The notes: a model not told the origin generated them from the sequence alone. A DNA stretch of 64,000 bases from an uncultured Lachnospiraceae bacterium (GCA_902793995.1 CADBFP010000007.1:1-64000); one strand, 5' to 3'; numbered from the stretch's first letter, positions 25,895-34,051 are shown. Translations and numbers: made by a program.

Positions 25895-27113
25895 TCCAAA
25901 CCCTCTTATACTCGTCTCCTATAAACTGCCAACTGTAGGCGGTTATGATACGTTCTTTTGCAGCTATGCCAAACTTATCTCGACACTCGGTGTCCATAGC
26001 ATCGGCTCTATCAATAAGCCCAGCCAAATCTCCGTCTTTCTTACTCCAGTACAGCGCAGCCTCTTGACCGACTTCTTTGTTGAAACCTACATCAAGAAGC
26101 AGATTCAATTCAGTGCTTCCCAGTGCTTCCAGAAGGCTCGGATTCGTACCACCGACCTCGTGACCATGGAAGTAACCGTAAGCATTCTCACGGATTTTCT
26201 TGAGCAGTTCCTTGTCATACACAGTGCCAACAAACTTGATGCGCGGATCTGTAGAGAAATGAAGCGTGGACTCCAAGTACTCACGGAGTTTATCGTTCAT
26301 GTTCGTGATAATCGCAAAATCTTTTTTACTATGAGACTTCATGAATTCACGAATCATCGTCTCATAGTTATTCTCCGGAACGAAGCGACCAACTACGAGA
26401 TAGTAATCGCCAGCTTTCAATCCTTTCTCTTCAAGCCAACCTTTGAACTTCGGATCATCATCTGCCAACACAGATGGCTCAACATCCGCTCCATAAGCGA
26501 TATATGTCGTGTGCGGACGATGGTATTCTTCTTTTATATACTTCTCTATGTTCACAGAGTCGCAAATGACAAGGTCTGCCTTCGACACCATCTTCTTTTC
26601 AGACCATTTCCAGTATTTTCGGACTGCGGAATTCCATTTTTGGCGTTTCCATTCATGTCCGTCCGGATTCAAATAGTACATACCTCCAATGGCCTTGATT
26701 TGTTTAACCAAGCTATCAATGAACAGCCCGATACGGCACGTTAAAATATAGAAGATTGGCTTCTCTATCCCATTCCTTTTACAGTATTCTATTGAATACT
26801 TTAAAGCCGCACGGTCATAATAGATAGCCACAGCAGGACCGATATTGGGGCAGGGAATCTTGAAGACGTGAGCATTCTTATAAGTGAACTCAGCTACCGA
26901 TCCATCTGCATTTTTCTTGGTTATTTTTATATTCGGGAGCTTGCTCTCGTCCATGTATCCATCGCCATTGGCTTTGCAGGCAATGTGGTATTTGATGGAC
27001 GGATCGTTCTCATGCTCTCCGATAAGGTGATCAACGAAGGTCTCGTAGCCACCGTACTGACCGATGCTCTTCGAGCCGATGATAAAGATGTGGCGTGTAT
27101 TCTGCTTTTCCAT
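25875..27113 (-). CDS. DUF1972 rhamnosyltransferase-like glycosyltransferase
   Basis: 412 residues from the ATG at 27113 (a GTG at 27134 is also in frame). The N-terminal half is DUF1972: IIGSKSIGQYGGYETFVDHL, then ACKANGDGYMDES and YYLNPDGHEWKRQKW. The C-terminal half is a GT4-like domain with YYLVVGRFVPENN and GYFHGHEVGGTNPSLLEALG, the EX7E-type nucleotide sugar site. Family members such as Cps2T transfer beta-1,4-rhamnose in pneumococcus, which fits the rml genes in this locus. It directly follows a truncated paralogue. Confidence 0.88.
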   Translation of the reverse strand: MEKQNTRHIFIIGSKSIGQYGGYETFVDHLIGEHENDPSIKYHIACKANGDGYMDESKLPNIKITKKNADGSVAEFTYKNAHVFKIPCPNIGPAVAIYYDRAALKYSIEYCKRNGIEKPIFYILTCRIGLFIDSLVKQIKAIGGMYYLNPDGHEWKRQKWNSAVRKYWKWSEKKMVSKADLVICDSVNIEKYIKEEYHRPHTTYIAYGADVEPSVLADDDPKFKGWLEEKGLKAGDYYLVVGRFVPENNYETMIREFMKSHSKKDFAIITNMNDKLREYLESTLHFSTDPRIKFVGTVYDKELLKKIRENAYGYFHGHEVGGTNPSLLEALGSTELNLLLDVGFNKEVGQEAALYWSKKDGDLAGLIDRADAMDTECRDKFGIAAKERIITAYSWQFIGDEYKRVWNEGTVR

Positions 27114-27130
27114 TTGTTTCTCAGTCCTCC

Positions 27131-27652
27131 TCACGCCACTTTCAGCCTCATATTTTTTCGGCTTATTATCTGTGCATCCCCATCGGGGTTCAGATAGTAC
27201 TTCCCTCCGATTGCTTTTATCTGCTTGACCAAACCATCAACGAACAACCCAATACGGCAGGTGAGGATATAGAAGATCGGATTCTCGATGTGATTTTCCT
27301 TACAGTAGTTTATGGAATAGAGTACCGCTGCCCGGTCATAATAGATAGCCACAGCGGGGCCAATGTTCGGGCAGGGGACCTTGAATACATGAGCGTTGTG
27401 GTATGTAAACTCTGCAACGCTCCCATCGCTGTTCTTCTTTGTTATTTCCACACCCTCAAGCTTTGACTCATCCATGAATCCATCGCCGTTAGCTTTGCAG
27501 GCAATATGGTATTTAATGCTTGGATCGTTTTGGTGTTGTTCAGTCAGTTTGTCTACGAAGGTCTCATAGCCTCCGTACTGTCCAATGGACTTGCTTCCAA
27601 TAACGAAAACATGCTGCACAGAGGCCATATTCTGTTTCGTGTTATCAGCCAT
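27131..27652 (-). pseudogene. Truncated DUF1972 glycosyltransferase (tandem partial duplicate)
   Basis: 173 residues that match the N-terminal half of the downstream full-length transferase almost residue for residue (IGSKSIGQYGGYETFVDKL, IACKANGDGFMDES, PCPNIGPAVAIYYDRAA). Homology stops at YYLNPDG, after which an unrelated DAQIISRKNMRLKVA tail ends the frame. The nucleotide-sugar-binding half is absent, so it should not be catalytic. It keeps a proper GGAGG and ATG and overlaps the next gene's outer start. It looks like a recombination scar left when one transferase was swapped for another, or a potential donor for gene conversion. Confidence 0.8.
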
Positions 27653-28051
27653 TCATCTGGCCTCCGATCTTTTTATTATCCAAACTACAAATGTTGCTAA
27701 ACCAATCCCGACCCAGTCTTTAACCAGATCAACGAAGTCAAATTCTCTCGTCGGAAGCAGTACCTTAATGCTTTCATCTATTAGCCCCACGCCGCATCCG
27801 ACCAAGATGATCACCCACCAGCGCCAACCGCACTCCCGGCCATACAAACACAAGACAATTCCGAAGAGGAAGTAGAGGACCAAATGGGCGTTTGACCTAA
27901 AACTGTGGAAATCGCTCTTCAAACCAAATCTCTCCAGCCACAATCTCAAGTCCTCACTGAGTTTCACTGTCCCTGCTGCGTCTTGTAGTGTTAGAAGCAG
28001 AATGACCACAACTGCGGCGAGAAGTAGGATTTCATAAACTCTCTTTTTCAC
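27653..28051 (-). CDS. VanZ-like membrane protein
   Basis: About 132 residues from the GTG at 28049-28051 (GGAGA 10 nt upstream); the frame is open to an ATG at 28195 but the extra N-terminus does not look like the family. It has four hydrophobic helices (ILLLAAVVVILLLTL, LVLYFLFGIVLCL, WWVIILVGCGVGLIDESIKV, WVGIGLATFVVWII) with FHSFRSNAHLVLYF and DESIKVLLPTREFDFVDLVK, which match the VanZ charged motifs. VanZ proteins are found in polysaccharide loci and give low-level glycopeptide resistance in some bacteria. Here a role in envelope glycan assembly is likely but undefined. Confidence 0.75.
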   Translation of the reverse strand: MKKRVYEILLLAAVVVILLLTLQDAAGTVKLSEDLRLWLERFGLKSDFHSFRSNAHLVLYFLFGIVLCLYGRECGWRWWVIILVGCGVGLIDESIKVLLPTREFDFVDLVKDWVGIGLATFVVWIIKRSEAR

Positions 28052-28100
28052 ATCGTTGTGTTCTCCATCTGTTTCCCCCACACGCGCCTTCGCTGCATTT

Positions 28101-28274
28101 TTGCACATTAGAAGTAATAGTTTTCTCTCGTTGTGTTCACGTTCGCAGAAGCCCTTTTTGACGCAATTTGGGGTGGTTTTTATTGGTTTAATCACTATAT
28201 ATAGTGGTTTTAAATCTCTAAAGCACTATATATGTGGCTTCTGCTATGTAAATTGCACATTAGAAGTAACAGTT
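28101..28274. repeat. Pair of 22-bp direct repeats and two TATATA palindromes at the composition boundary
   Basis: 28101-28122 and 28253-28274 match at 21 of 22 positions (TTGCACATTAGAAGTAA core), 152 bp apart. Between them are the perfect palindrome CACTATATATAGTG (28193-28206) and a near copy CACTATATATGTG (28224-28236). They lie in the stretch between the VanZ gene and the GC-rich initiating transferase gene, exactly where base composition changes. They may be recombination footprints or binding sites. Confidence 0.6.
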
Positions 28275-28304
28275 AGCTCAACAGGAAAATCAACCCCTAC
28301 TCAC

Positions 28305-28333
28305 AAAGAAAGGGACTCTACAGTGCCCCTTTC
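28305..28333 (-). terminator. Weak hairpin overlapping the end of the initiating transferase gene
   Basis: GAAAGGG (28308-28314) can pair with CCCTTTC (28327-28333), with TTTG following on the minus strand. The stem overlaps the stop codon. It is short and could be a partial terminator; LoaP antitermination would let polymerase pass. Confidence 0.35.
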
Positions 28334-29763
28334 CCTGTCAGTATCGTCTTCATGGTCTTAAACAATATCTTCAAATCCAGCCCGGGGCTCCAGTTCATGA
28401 TATACTCCGTATCCAACTTCACCACTTCCTCAAAGTCCGTGATATCGCTCCGACCGCTCACCTGCCACATGCCGGAAATGCCGGGCTTTACGGCGAGTCT
28501 TGCCCGGTGATGGAACTCGTACTGCTCCCATTCATCCGGGGTGGGAGGGCGGGTGCCCACCAGAGACATATCTCCCTTCAGCGCATTGAAAAACTGAGGA
28601 AATTCATCCAGGCTGGTACGGCGGATAAACTCGCCTATGCCGGTTTTCTGGGTGCCGTCCGGCAGCACCTCGTTGCCGATGATCCGGGGGTCAAAGTCCA
28701 GCTTGAACATCATGCCGTCCTTCACCCGGTTTTGCTCCATAAACTCCTTTTTCCGCGCATCCGCATCCGGATACATGGAGCGGAGTTTGTAGATTTTGAA
28801 GCGTTTGCCGTTTTTGCCTATGCGCTCCTGTTTGAAAATGACAGGCCCGGGAGATGCCTTTTTGATTTTGGGCCCCACGATGGCTACGATGAGGAGGGCA
28901 AGCAGAGAGCCAAACAGGCCCCCCACGATATCCAGCAGGCGTTTAGCAGCAGCCTGCACAGGGGTGGCATAGTTGATAGAGGTGGTGAGCACCGTGGTGC
29001 CGCCTATCTTTTCGGAGAAGCGGGTGATGCCCTCCCGGCTCATATTGGGGATATGGTAATGCACGGGAATGGCCATTTGGATGCAGGCGTCCATCAAAGC
29101 ATTTACGGCAGGGCTTTCCAGGCTGGTGTCAAAGTAGACAGAGTCAATCCATTCCCGGCAGATGTAGTCTGCCGCCGTGTCCAGGCCGGCCACGATGGGA
29201 TACTGCAGCACTTTTTGCTGCCCGGTATTTTGGGTGAGCACCACCCCGACGATCTGGTAATCCGGGATTTCGTCATTTTCCAGCCGGGTGAGGAGGCTTT
29301 CCGCATTTTCCGGGGTGGAAACCACCAGCATGCTGCGCTTGTTCACCTTTTCCCGGTAGTGTTTTTGCACATAAAGCTTCCAGAGCACCCGCAGGCCGTA
29401 GCCAATCAGGAGATGAAACAGGAGCGTGTACAATAAACTCAGGCGGGAGTAGACATCGCCGGATTGGGACGCGAACATATAGATGGCAGCGATGGCAATC
29501 ACAAAGAGGCAGTGTTTTAGGGTGGCGATGGCTTCCTGGTAATAACCCCGGCGCAGGACATTGTGCATGGAGTTGTTGAAGGCCAGGACGATGAGATCCG
29601 AAAGGACCAGGATGATGCCCAGGTTGCGGTAGGCCGGCTGGCCATAGGCCCAGTAGCCGAGACGCAAAAAGACAGCCAGCACATAGGCTAGCTGGAGGCT
29701 GATTACGTCAATGATGAGAAAGTCAAAGTGCTTTGACCAACCTTGGGAATTCCGGGTATACAT
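28318..29763 (-). CDS. Initiating sugar phosphotransferase (polyprenyl-phosphate glycosyl-1-phosphate transferase)
   Basis: 481 residues. The N-terminal part has four to five membrane helices, the middle a CoA-binding-like Rossmann domain (MLVVSTPENAESLLTRLE), and the C-terminus the bacterial sugar transferase catalytic domain: FKIYKLRSMYPDADA, RRTSLDEFPQFFNALKGD, MSLVGTRPPTPDEW and KPGISGMWQVSGRSDI. It loads the first sugar-1-phosphate onto undecaprenyl phosphate, starting repeat-unit synthesis. GC-rich, matching the conserved genes upstream rather than the AT-rich cassette downstream. AAAGGA precedes the ATG. Confidence 0.95.
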   Translation of the reverse strand: MYTRNSQGWSKHFDFLIIDVISLQLAYVLAVFLRLGYWAYGQPAYRNLGIILVLSDLIVLAFNNSMHNVLRRGYYQEAIATLKHCLFVIAIAAIYMFASQSGDVYSRLSLLYTLLFHLLIGYGLRVLWKLYVQKHYREKVNKRSMLVVSTPENAESLLTRLENDEIPDYQIVGVVLTQNTGQQKVLQYPIVAGLDTAADYICREWIDSVYFDTSLESPAVNALMDACIQMAIPVHYHIPNMSREGITRFSEKIGGTTVLTTSINYATPVQAAAKRLLDIVGGLFGSLLALLIVAIVGPKIKKASPGPVIFKQERIGKNGKRFKIYKLRSMYPDADARKKEFMEQNRVKDGMMFKLDFDPRIIGNEVLPDGTQKTGIGEFIRRTSLDEFPQFFNALKGDMSLVGTRPPTPDEWEQYEFHHRARLAVKPGISGMWQVSGRSDITDFEEVVKLDTEYIMNWSPGLDLKILFKTMKTILTGKGAL

Positions 29764-29857
29764 AGGGGATCCTTTAGGGGGTTAGTTTTTCCTTGCGGAG
29801 TTTAAATTTTCCTCAGCTGTTCTAAAGAGGTTGTTGCCGTTTAAGTTTGTTAGGGGG

Positions 29858-30433
29858 TTAGGGGGCTGGATTGACACCCGTAAGTGTGCTTATTCTTTCT
29901 TGGTTCCAATACTGGTTTTCCCACTGAAAGTATGCTGTTTTCCTTTTCTTGAATATCCGAAAAGGTTCTTCCGTATTGTCATAAACATGCAGAACATCGC
30001 ATATTTCTACAAGCTGCGGCACAAGCTTCAAGGCCCGGGCGTATCTGGTTCTGATCTTTTCTTCAGGGACGCCGTGTCCCCCTTGCATTTCACGCATCTG
30101 GACTCGGGCGACATTCACATTCGCATTATTGGTGACTACATAAAAACACCGGATAAAATAGCCTTTTTCTTTTGCTCGTTTTAACAGATTTAGGTTTCTT
30201 TCAGTGGAAAGGACTGTTTCAAATGTGAAATCCCTTCCTTCATCCAACAGTTCCTCTCTTAGTTGCTCGGCTGTTTTTGCTGCCTCGATGTCGGTACAAT
30301 GGCTGGATTTTTTAATATCATCTGCATTGATATAAGGGCCAACCGTTTTTGCATACATTTTGATAGTAGATTTTCCACTTCCATTGGGGCCGGCAAAAAC
30401 GATTATTTCAGGAAGCAGTTTTTTATCCGACAT
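29858..30433 (-). CDS. Zeta toxin family kinase-like protein
   Basis: About 191 residues from MSDKKLLPEI. The P-loop is VFAGPNGSGKST near residue 12-20, followed by YINADDIK (catalytic Asp), FETVLST and FYVVTNNANVN. This is the layout of zeta toxin/UDP-GlcNAc kinase relatives and related P-loop kinases. Zeta toxins phosphorylate UDP-GlcNAc and block peptidoglycan synthesis. Its ATG overlaps the end of the preceding small gene by 11 nt, as in toxin-antitoxin pairs. It sits inside a polysaccharide operon between LoaP and the initiating transferase; toxicity is not shown, and a house-keeping sugar nucleotide kinase is possible. Confidence 0.75.
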   Translation of the reverse strand: MSDKKLLPEIIVFAGPNGSGKSTIKMYAKTVGPYINADDIKKSSHCTDIEAAKTAEQLREELLDEGRDFTFETVLSTERNLNLLKRAKEKGYFIRCFYVVTNNANVNVARVQMREMQGGHGVPEEKIRTRYARALKLVPQLVEICDVLHVYDNTEEPFRIFKKRKTAYFQWENQYWNQERISTLTGVNPAP

Positions 30434-30686
30434 ATTGCTTCCTTCCATCCGGGTACTCCAAGTATGCCTTCCCTGTTTGAGCATCATATCTAGCTTGAGG
30501 AATCCCCATTATACGTCTTTCTTCTTCAGCTATCCGTATGGCCTCTTTGAATCGTCTTAGTATTTCATCATCAGAGAGTCCGCAAGTATAGTCCAGCTGA
30601 TTCGTTTCAGGGATGGTTTGCTCTTCTTGCTTATACTCAGCCTCGGTCGTCTTGTTTGGTTTTTCTGTTTGAACAAGGGTTCTCAC
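30423..30686 (-). CDS. Putative antitoxin partner of the zeta-like protein
   Basis: 87 residues from a GTG at 30684-30686 preceded by AAAGGAGG; the frame stays open to an ATG at 30785 but that extension runs through repeat-like DNA. Composition is acidic and Lys/Glu/Gln-rich at the N-terminus, with a helical segment LSDDEILRRFKEAIRIAEEE and a C-terminal hairpin-like RYDAQTGKAYLEYPDGRK. Proteins of this shape precede chromosomal zeta-like genes. The stop overlaps the downstream start. The antitoxin role is inferred only from position and overlap. Confidence 0.6.
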   Translation of the reverse strand: MRTLVQTEKPNKTTEAEYKQEEQTIPETNQLDYTCGLSDDEILRRFKEAIRIAEEERRIMGIPQARYDAQTGKAYLEYPDGRKQYVG

Positions 30687-30800
30687 TTTGGAGTATCCTC
30701 CTTTCTGAGATTTGTTGCCAGCAGTTTTCGAGCGGTTGGCGCTCGCCCTGCAGGGTTGGGTTCTGCCATTCTGCTCCCGGGGCAATCCGCTGTCCCAAGA

Positions 30801-30823
30801 GGGCGATTGATAATCGCCCCTAC
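30801..30823. repeat. Dispersed palindromic repeat, unit 1
   Basis: GGGCGATT (30801-30808), loop, AATCGCCC (30812-30819), then CTACG. Member of the family of intergenic hairpins listed under the findings; it lies between loaP and the antitoxin gene. Confidence 0.8.
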
Positions 30824-30872
30824 GAGGGGGGGCATCCGCCGTCAGGCGGATTCTAATTCCGCAAATTTGTCG

Positions 30873-31409
30873 TCAGGGCGAATTGACCTCTTTGTCCGTT
30901 TTGTCCTCTTTCGCCTCCTCCACCATCTCATATTCCACCCAGGTTTTCACCAGATTGCCGGCAAAGGGGACTTCTACCTGCATGCGGCCGTTGCGGCGAT
31001 TGACCTTCAGGATTTTGGCGTTGACACCGCCGAAGGCCTGGTCTGTCAAGTGAATCATCTGCCCTTCCTGATACACCTTGGTGCGGCCTATCTCCCCGCC
31101 CATAGCCAGCAGACTTTGGGCGAAGCGATCATCTTCTCCCTGGAGTACATAGTTTTCTTCTTTTTTACCCAAAATCCGCAGCACCCCTTCGAATTGCCTG
31201 AAGAGCTGAACAGGGGTATCCAGGGGCTCCGGGGCGTATACAAAAATATAACCCGGCAGCAAATCAGATCGACGATCCACCATTTGTCCCTTTTCCCAGG
31301 TGTGTTGCACCTGTTGGGGATAAAAAGCGGTAAGGCCGGTGGTGCGGGCGATTTTATTGGCCAGGATGCGACATTTTTGGGTGACGCAAAAAAGGCAGTA
31401 AGCGGTCAT
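30873..31409 (-). CDS. loaP: LoaP-type NusG paralogue (processive antiterminator)
   Basis: 178 residues. The N-terminal NGN domain begins AYCLFCVTQKCRILANKI and includes RRSDLLPGYIFVYAPE and FEGVLRILGK. The C-terminal KOW segment is EGQMIHLTDQAFGGVNAKIL. Specialised NusG proteins of the LoaP type sit at the head of long polysaccharide or polyketide operons and let RNA polymerase ignore terminators within them, using an RNA hairpin in the leader. Here about 17 genes lie downstream in the same direction. AAGGAG is 5 nt before the ATG. The C-terminal ~18 residues are charged and variable. Confidence 0.87.
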   Translation of the reverse strand: MTAYCLFCVTQKCRILANKIARTTGLTAFYPQQVQHTWEKGQMVDRRSDLLPGYIFVYAPEPLDTPVQLFRQFEGVLRILGKKEENYVLQGEDDRFAQSLLAMGGEIGRTKVYQEGQMIHLTDQAFGGVNAKILKVNRRNGRMQVEVPFAGNLVKTWVEYEMVEEAKEDKTDKEVNSP

Positions 31410-31740
31410 GGAGACTCCTTATGTGGGTTTCAGCAAGTCGCCCTCACCCGTCACGGCCCTTCGACACCCTTCGACAAGCTCAGGGGCCGCTCAGGGACCG
31501 TGCCACCCTCTCCCGCGTCCGGGAGAGGGCAAGAGGGTATGGCTTCGCCAGGGCGATGGCCTTTTGGCGCTCGCCGCAGGGATTTATGCAGGATGGTTTC
31601 GCTGCCCGGCAAGTGACTCGGTGCAGGTATGCCATTCGTTGTGGAGGGGGGGTGCGGCAAGTCGCCCTCACCCGTCACGGCCCTTCGACAGGCTCAGGGA
31701 CCGCTCGCGGGCGACCAATGGTCGCCCCTACGAGATTCCG
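31410..31740. other. 331-bp repeat-rich spacer between cpsB and loaP
   Basis: No gene on either strand. It holds a 34-bp exact direct repeat (31433-31466 and 31657-31690) that contains the CCCTTCGACA...CTCAGGGACC motif, a hairpin CCCTCTCCCG/CGGGAGAGGG around 31506-31529, and a dispersed palindrome GGGCGACC-AAT-GGTCGCCC (31709-31727). On the minus strand this DNA is the leader of loaP, so its hairpins may act as attenuators or as the RNA element recognised by LoaP. I see no obvious sigma-70 promoter in it. Confidence 0.65.
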
Positions 31741-32445
31741 TCAAGGGGAGGGCGAGAGCAGCTGCTCTCCCAGTTCATCGATTTCAGCCAGTTTTCCCCG
31801 GCCCAGTTTCTTTTCTATCACCGCCCTGCCTTCCGCCAGATTCGGCGGGCGGCTGGTCAGATTATGGCAGTCCGAGCCCAAAAGATGCGCCCGGCCTTCC
31901 TTGAAAAGCTTAACCGCTTTCTGCCCATTCCAGAAGCCCAAAAGGCTTTCCGCATTCAGCTGCACGAAAATGGGCCGCTCATATATGGCTTCCAGAATTC
32001 CTTTGTCCTTCTGAAAGCCCAGATACCGCTCCAGATGGGCCAGCATCAGCCGGTACCCTTCATGAAGCAGTCTGTCCAGCTCCTGAATCTCCCGTCGGGA
32101 CCAAGCCCGGAAAGGCATCTCCACCAACAGGATTTCCGTATCCGCCAGGGTTAGTGTTTCTATCCCCTCCGCCTGGCTCATGTTGTCAAAATAGGCCACC
32201 TCCGCCCCGGCCAGTAACTCGATACCGGCCTCCTCCGCCAGAGGCAGAGCCTTCTCCAAGGCTTCCTGACGCCTTTTCAAAAAGCGCCCGATGGTGTCCC
32301 TGTCCCCGTAAAAGTGGGGGGTGGCTGCCATAACGGCTACGCCCTGTCGGGCTGACTGCCGCAGCATGTCCCGGCTCATTTCCGGATTCCGGCTGCCATC
32401 GTCTATGCCGGGCAAAATATGGGAGTGAAAATCAATAATCGGCAT
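31741..32445 (-). CDS. cpsB: CpsB/CapC-type PHP protein-tyrosine phosphatase
   Basis: About 234 residues starting MPIIDFHSHILPGIDDGS, the metal-binding PHP opening of the family. MAATPHFYGDRDTI, MLAHLERYLGF and LLGSDCHNLTSRPPNL supply further metal-binding His/Asp residues. It dephosphorylates the tyrosine cluster of the autokinase CpsD encoded just upstream and so tunes capsule production. The start ATG at 32445 has GGGGGAGAGA in front; longer in-frame starts lie inside cpsD. Confidence 0.92.
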   Translation of the reverse strand: MPIIDFHSHILPGIDDGSRNPEMSRDMLRQSARQGVAVMAATPHFYGDRDTIGRFLKRRQEALEKALPLAEEAGIELLAGAEVAYFDNMSQAEGIETLTLADTEILLVEMPFRAWSRREIQELDRLLHEGYRLMLAHLERYLGFQKDKGILEAIYERPIFVQLNAESLLGFWNGQKAVKLFKEGRAHLLGSDCHNLTSRPPNLAEGRAVIEKKLGRGKLAEIDELGEQLLSPSP

Positions 32446-32467
32446 TCTCTCCCCCGCCTGTCTCAGC

Positions 32468-33211
32468 TTACTGCTGAGCCGCCCGTTCGTAACTGCGGCT
32501 GCGGTCATACCCATAGCCATACCCATACCCCTTCTTGCCGCCGCGTTTTTCCATCTTGTTACCGGTTAAAACGATTCCATAAATATGGGCATCCGCAAAT
32601 TCCAGCTTCTGGATGGCAGCCCGCAGCTCCTTTCCGGAGGTCATACCCTGGCGGGTCACCATCACTACCCCGCTGGAATAGGGGGTCAGCACCAGGGAAT
32701 CGGACAGGGCATTGATCGGGGGGGTATCCAGAATAATCTGGTCGAAATTAGGCTTCATCTGTTCGATTAAAAGCCGCATGGTCTTGGAGCCCAATAGCTC
32801 CGCGGGGTTGGGAGGCAAGGTGCCCGCCGGCAGCACATAGAGGCCGTTGGAAAGCTTTTTCACTGCCTCGCTGGCTTTGGCCCGGCCCACCAGCATATCC
32901 GTAAGGCCGGGGCTGTCCGGCAAATTCAGCTTTTTCGCCACTGTAGGCAGACGCAGATCGCAGTCAATCAGCAGCACCCGGCTTTTGTTCTGGGCAAAGG
33001 AAAGCCCCAGGTTTACCGCCGTGGTACTCTTGGTTTCCCCCTGCTCGGAACTGGTCACCAGAATCACCTGGCAACCTTCCTGGGCGGTGGAGAAAATCAA
33101 ACTGGTGCGTAGAGCTTTATAGGCCTCCTGCACGGCAAAGGGAGACTGATCATTTAAGATATGCTTTTCATCTAACACAGTTGTTTTTTTGCTACTTCCG
33201 GAAAATGCCAT
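32468..33211 (-). CDS. cpsD: CpsD/CapB-type tyrosine autokinase
   Basis: 247 residues. P-loop SSEQGETKSTTAVNL near residue 55, Walker A' VLLIDCDLRLPT, and Walker B LDTPPINALSD give the BY-kinase fold. The C-terminal tail GYGYGYGYDRSRSY is the tyrosine cluster that is phosphorylated in trans. The P-loop has Thr in place of the usual Gly before the lysine (GETKST for GEGKST). It partners the membrane protein CpsC, whose gene precedes it by 21 bp, to control polymer length and attachment. Confidence 0.92.
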   Translation of the reverse strand: MAFSGSSKKTTVLDEKHILNDQSPFAVQEAYKALRTSLIFSTAQEGCQVILVTSSEQGETKSTTAVNLGLSFAQNKSRVLLIDCDLRLPTVAKKLNLPDSPGLTDMLVGRAKASEAVKKLSNGLYVLPAGTLPPNPAELLGSKTMRLLIEQMKPNFDQIILDTPPINALSDSLVLTPYSSGVVMVTRQGMTSGKELRAAIQKLEFADAHIYGIVLTGNKMEKRGGKKGYGYGYGYDRSRSYERAAQQ

Positions 33212-33232
33212 TTCTTCTTCCTCCTTGAATCT

Positions 33233-34051
33233 TTACGCCTGTCGGGCCGGATGGGACTCTTCGCTGCCGGAGACGACAGTCCGCGCGGCGGCCTTTTGGG
33301 CTGCGTTACGGGAAGAAGCATAGGCATAACTGTAGCCATATCCGCCGGAGGGGCCACTTCCTTCCTCCAGGTCCGGAATCACTGCCAGGAGAGGATATCC
33401 CATATCCTCCAAATCCGAAGGGCCGGTAATGGAATCGTCCAGGAAGGCGCGGATAAGAATGATGGCGGCCATCACAAAAATACCTACCGCGGCGCCCAAC
33501 AGCACATTCCGTTTATAACTGGGGGAATAGCGTTCCGTCGGCACCGTGGCACGGTCTATGATTTTGGCGGAGCTCCCCGCCACAATTTCCGCAATAATAT
33601 CCGGGAATACGTCCGCTATGGTATTGGCAATATCCGCCGCCCGGACCGGTTCCGTATCCACCACATAAACATTGAACACTTCTGTATTGTTGATGGCCTG
33701 GGCCGAAACCCTTTTCTTGATCTGGTCCAATTCCAGATTCGACCCGATGCGGGTGGCCACCACGCCCATAACCGTGTCGCTGCGGATAATGGCAGAATAG
33801 GTGTCCACCAGTTTGGCAGCAGCATTCAGGTCACTCTGAGAAAGAGATTTACCCTCTTCCACCCGGTTGTTCACATACATGGTGACCTGTGTCCGGTAGG
33901 TGGGTTTTATGGCAAAGCGGGTAATGCAAAATGCTGCCGCCGCTGCCAGACCCCCGCAAATCAGAATCAACCATGCCTTCCGCCACAGGGTTTTCAGCAC
34001 CTCCAGCAGGTCTATGGTTGTTTCTTCGTTTTCTTTGCTGATCATGCTCAT
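33233..34051 (-). CDS. cpsC: CpsC/CapA-type chain length determinant (Wzz family)
   Basis: 272 residues. One membrane helix at ~30-48 (AWLILICGGLAAAAAFCI) and a second at ~180-200 (NVLLGAAVGIFVMAAIILIR) enclose an extracellular Wzz domain (KPTYRTQVTMYVNN). The cytoplasmic end is Tyr/Ser-rich (GGYGYSYAYASS), unusual because the phosphorylated tyrosines normally sit on CpsD. First gene of the capsule operon, about 65 bp after a strong promoter. It activates CpsD and sets chain length. Confidence 0.9.
   Translation of the reverse strand: MSMISKENEETTIDLLEVLKTLWRKAWLILICGGLAAAAAFCITRFAIKPTYRTQVTMYVNNRVEEGKSLSQSDLNAAAKLVDTYSAIIRSDTVMGVVATRIGSNLELDQIKKRVSAQAINNTEVFNVYVVDTEPVRAADIANTIADVFPDIIAEIVAGSSAKIIDRATVPTERYSPSYKRNVLLGAAVGIFVMAAIILIRAFLDDSITGPSDLEDMGYPLLAVIPDLEEGSGPSGGYGYSYAYASSRNAAQKAAARTVVSGSEESHPARQA

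Noticed and set aside
28507..29436. Plus-strand open frame of 309 codons
   Set aside because: Antisense to the initiating sugar phosphotransferase, which has all family motifs.
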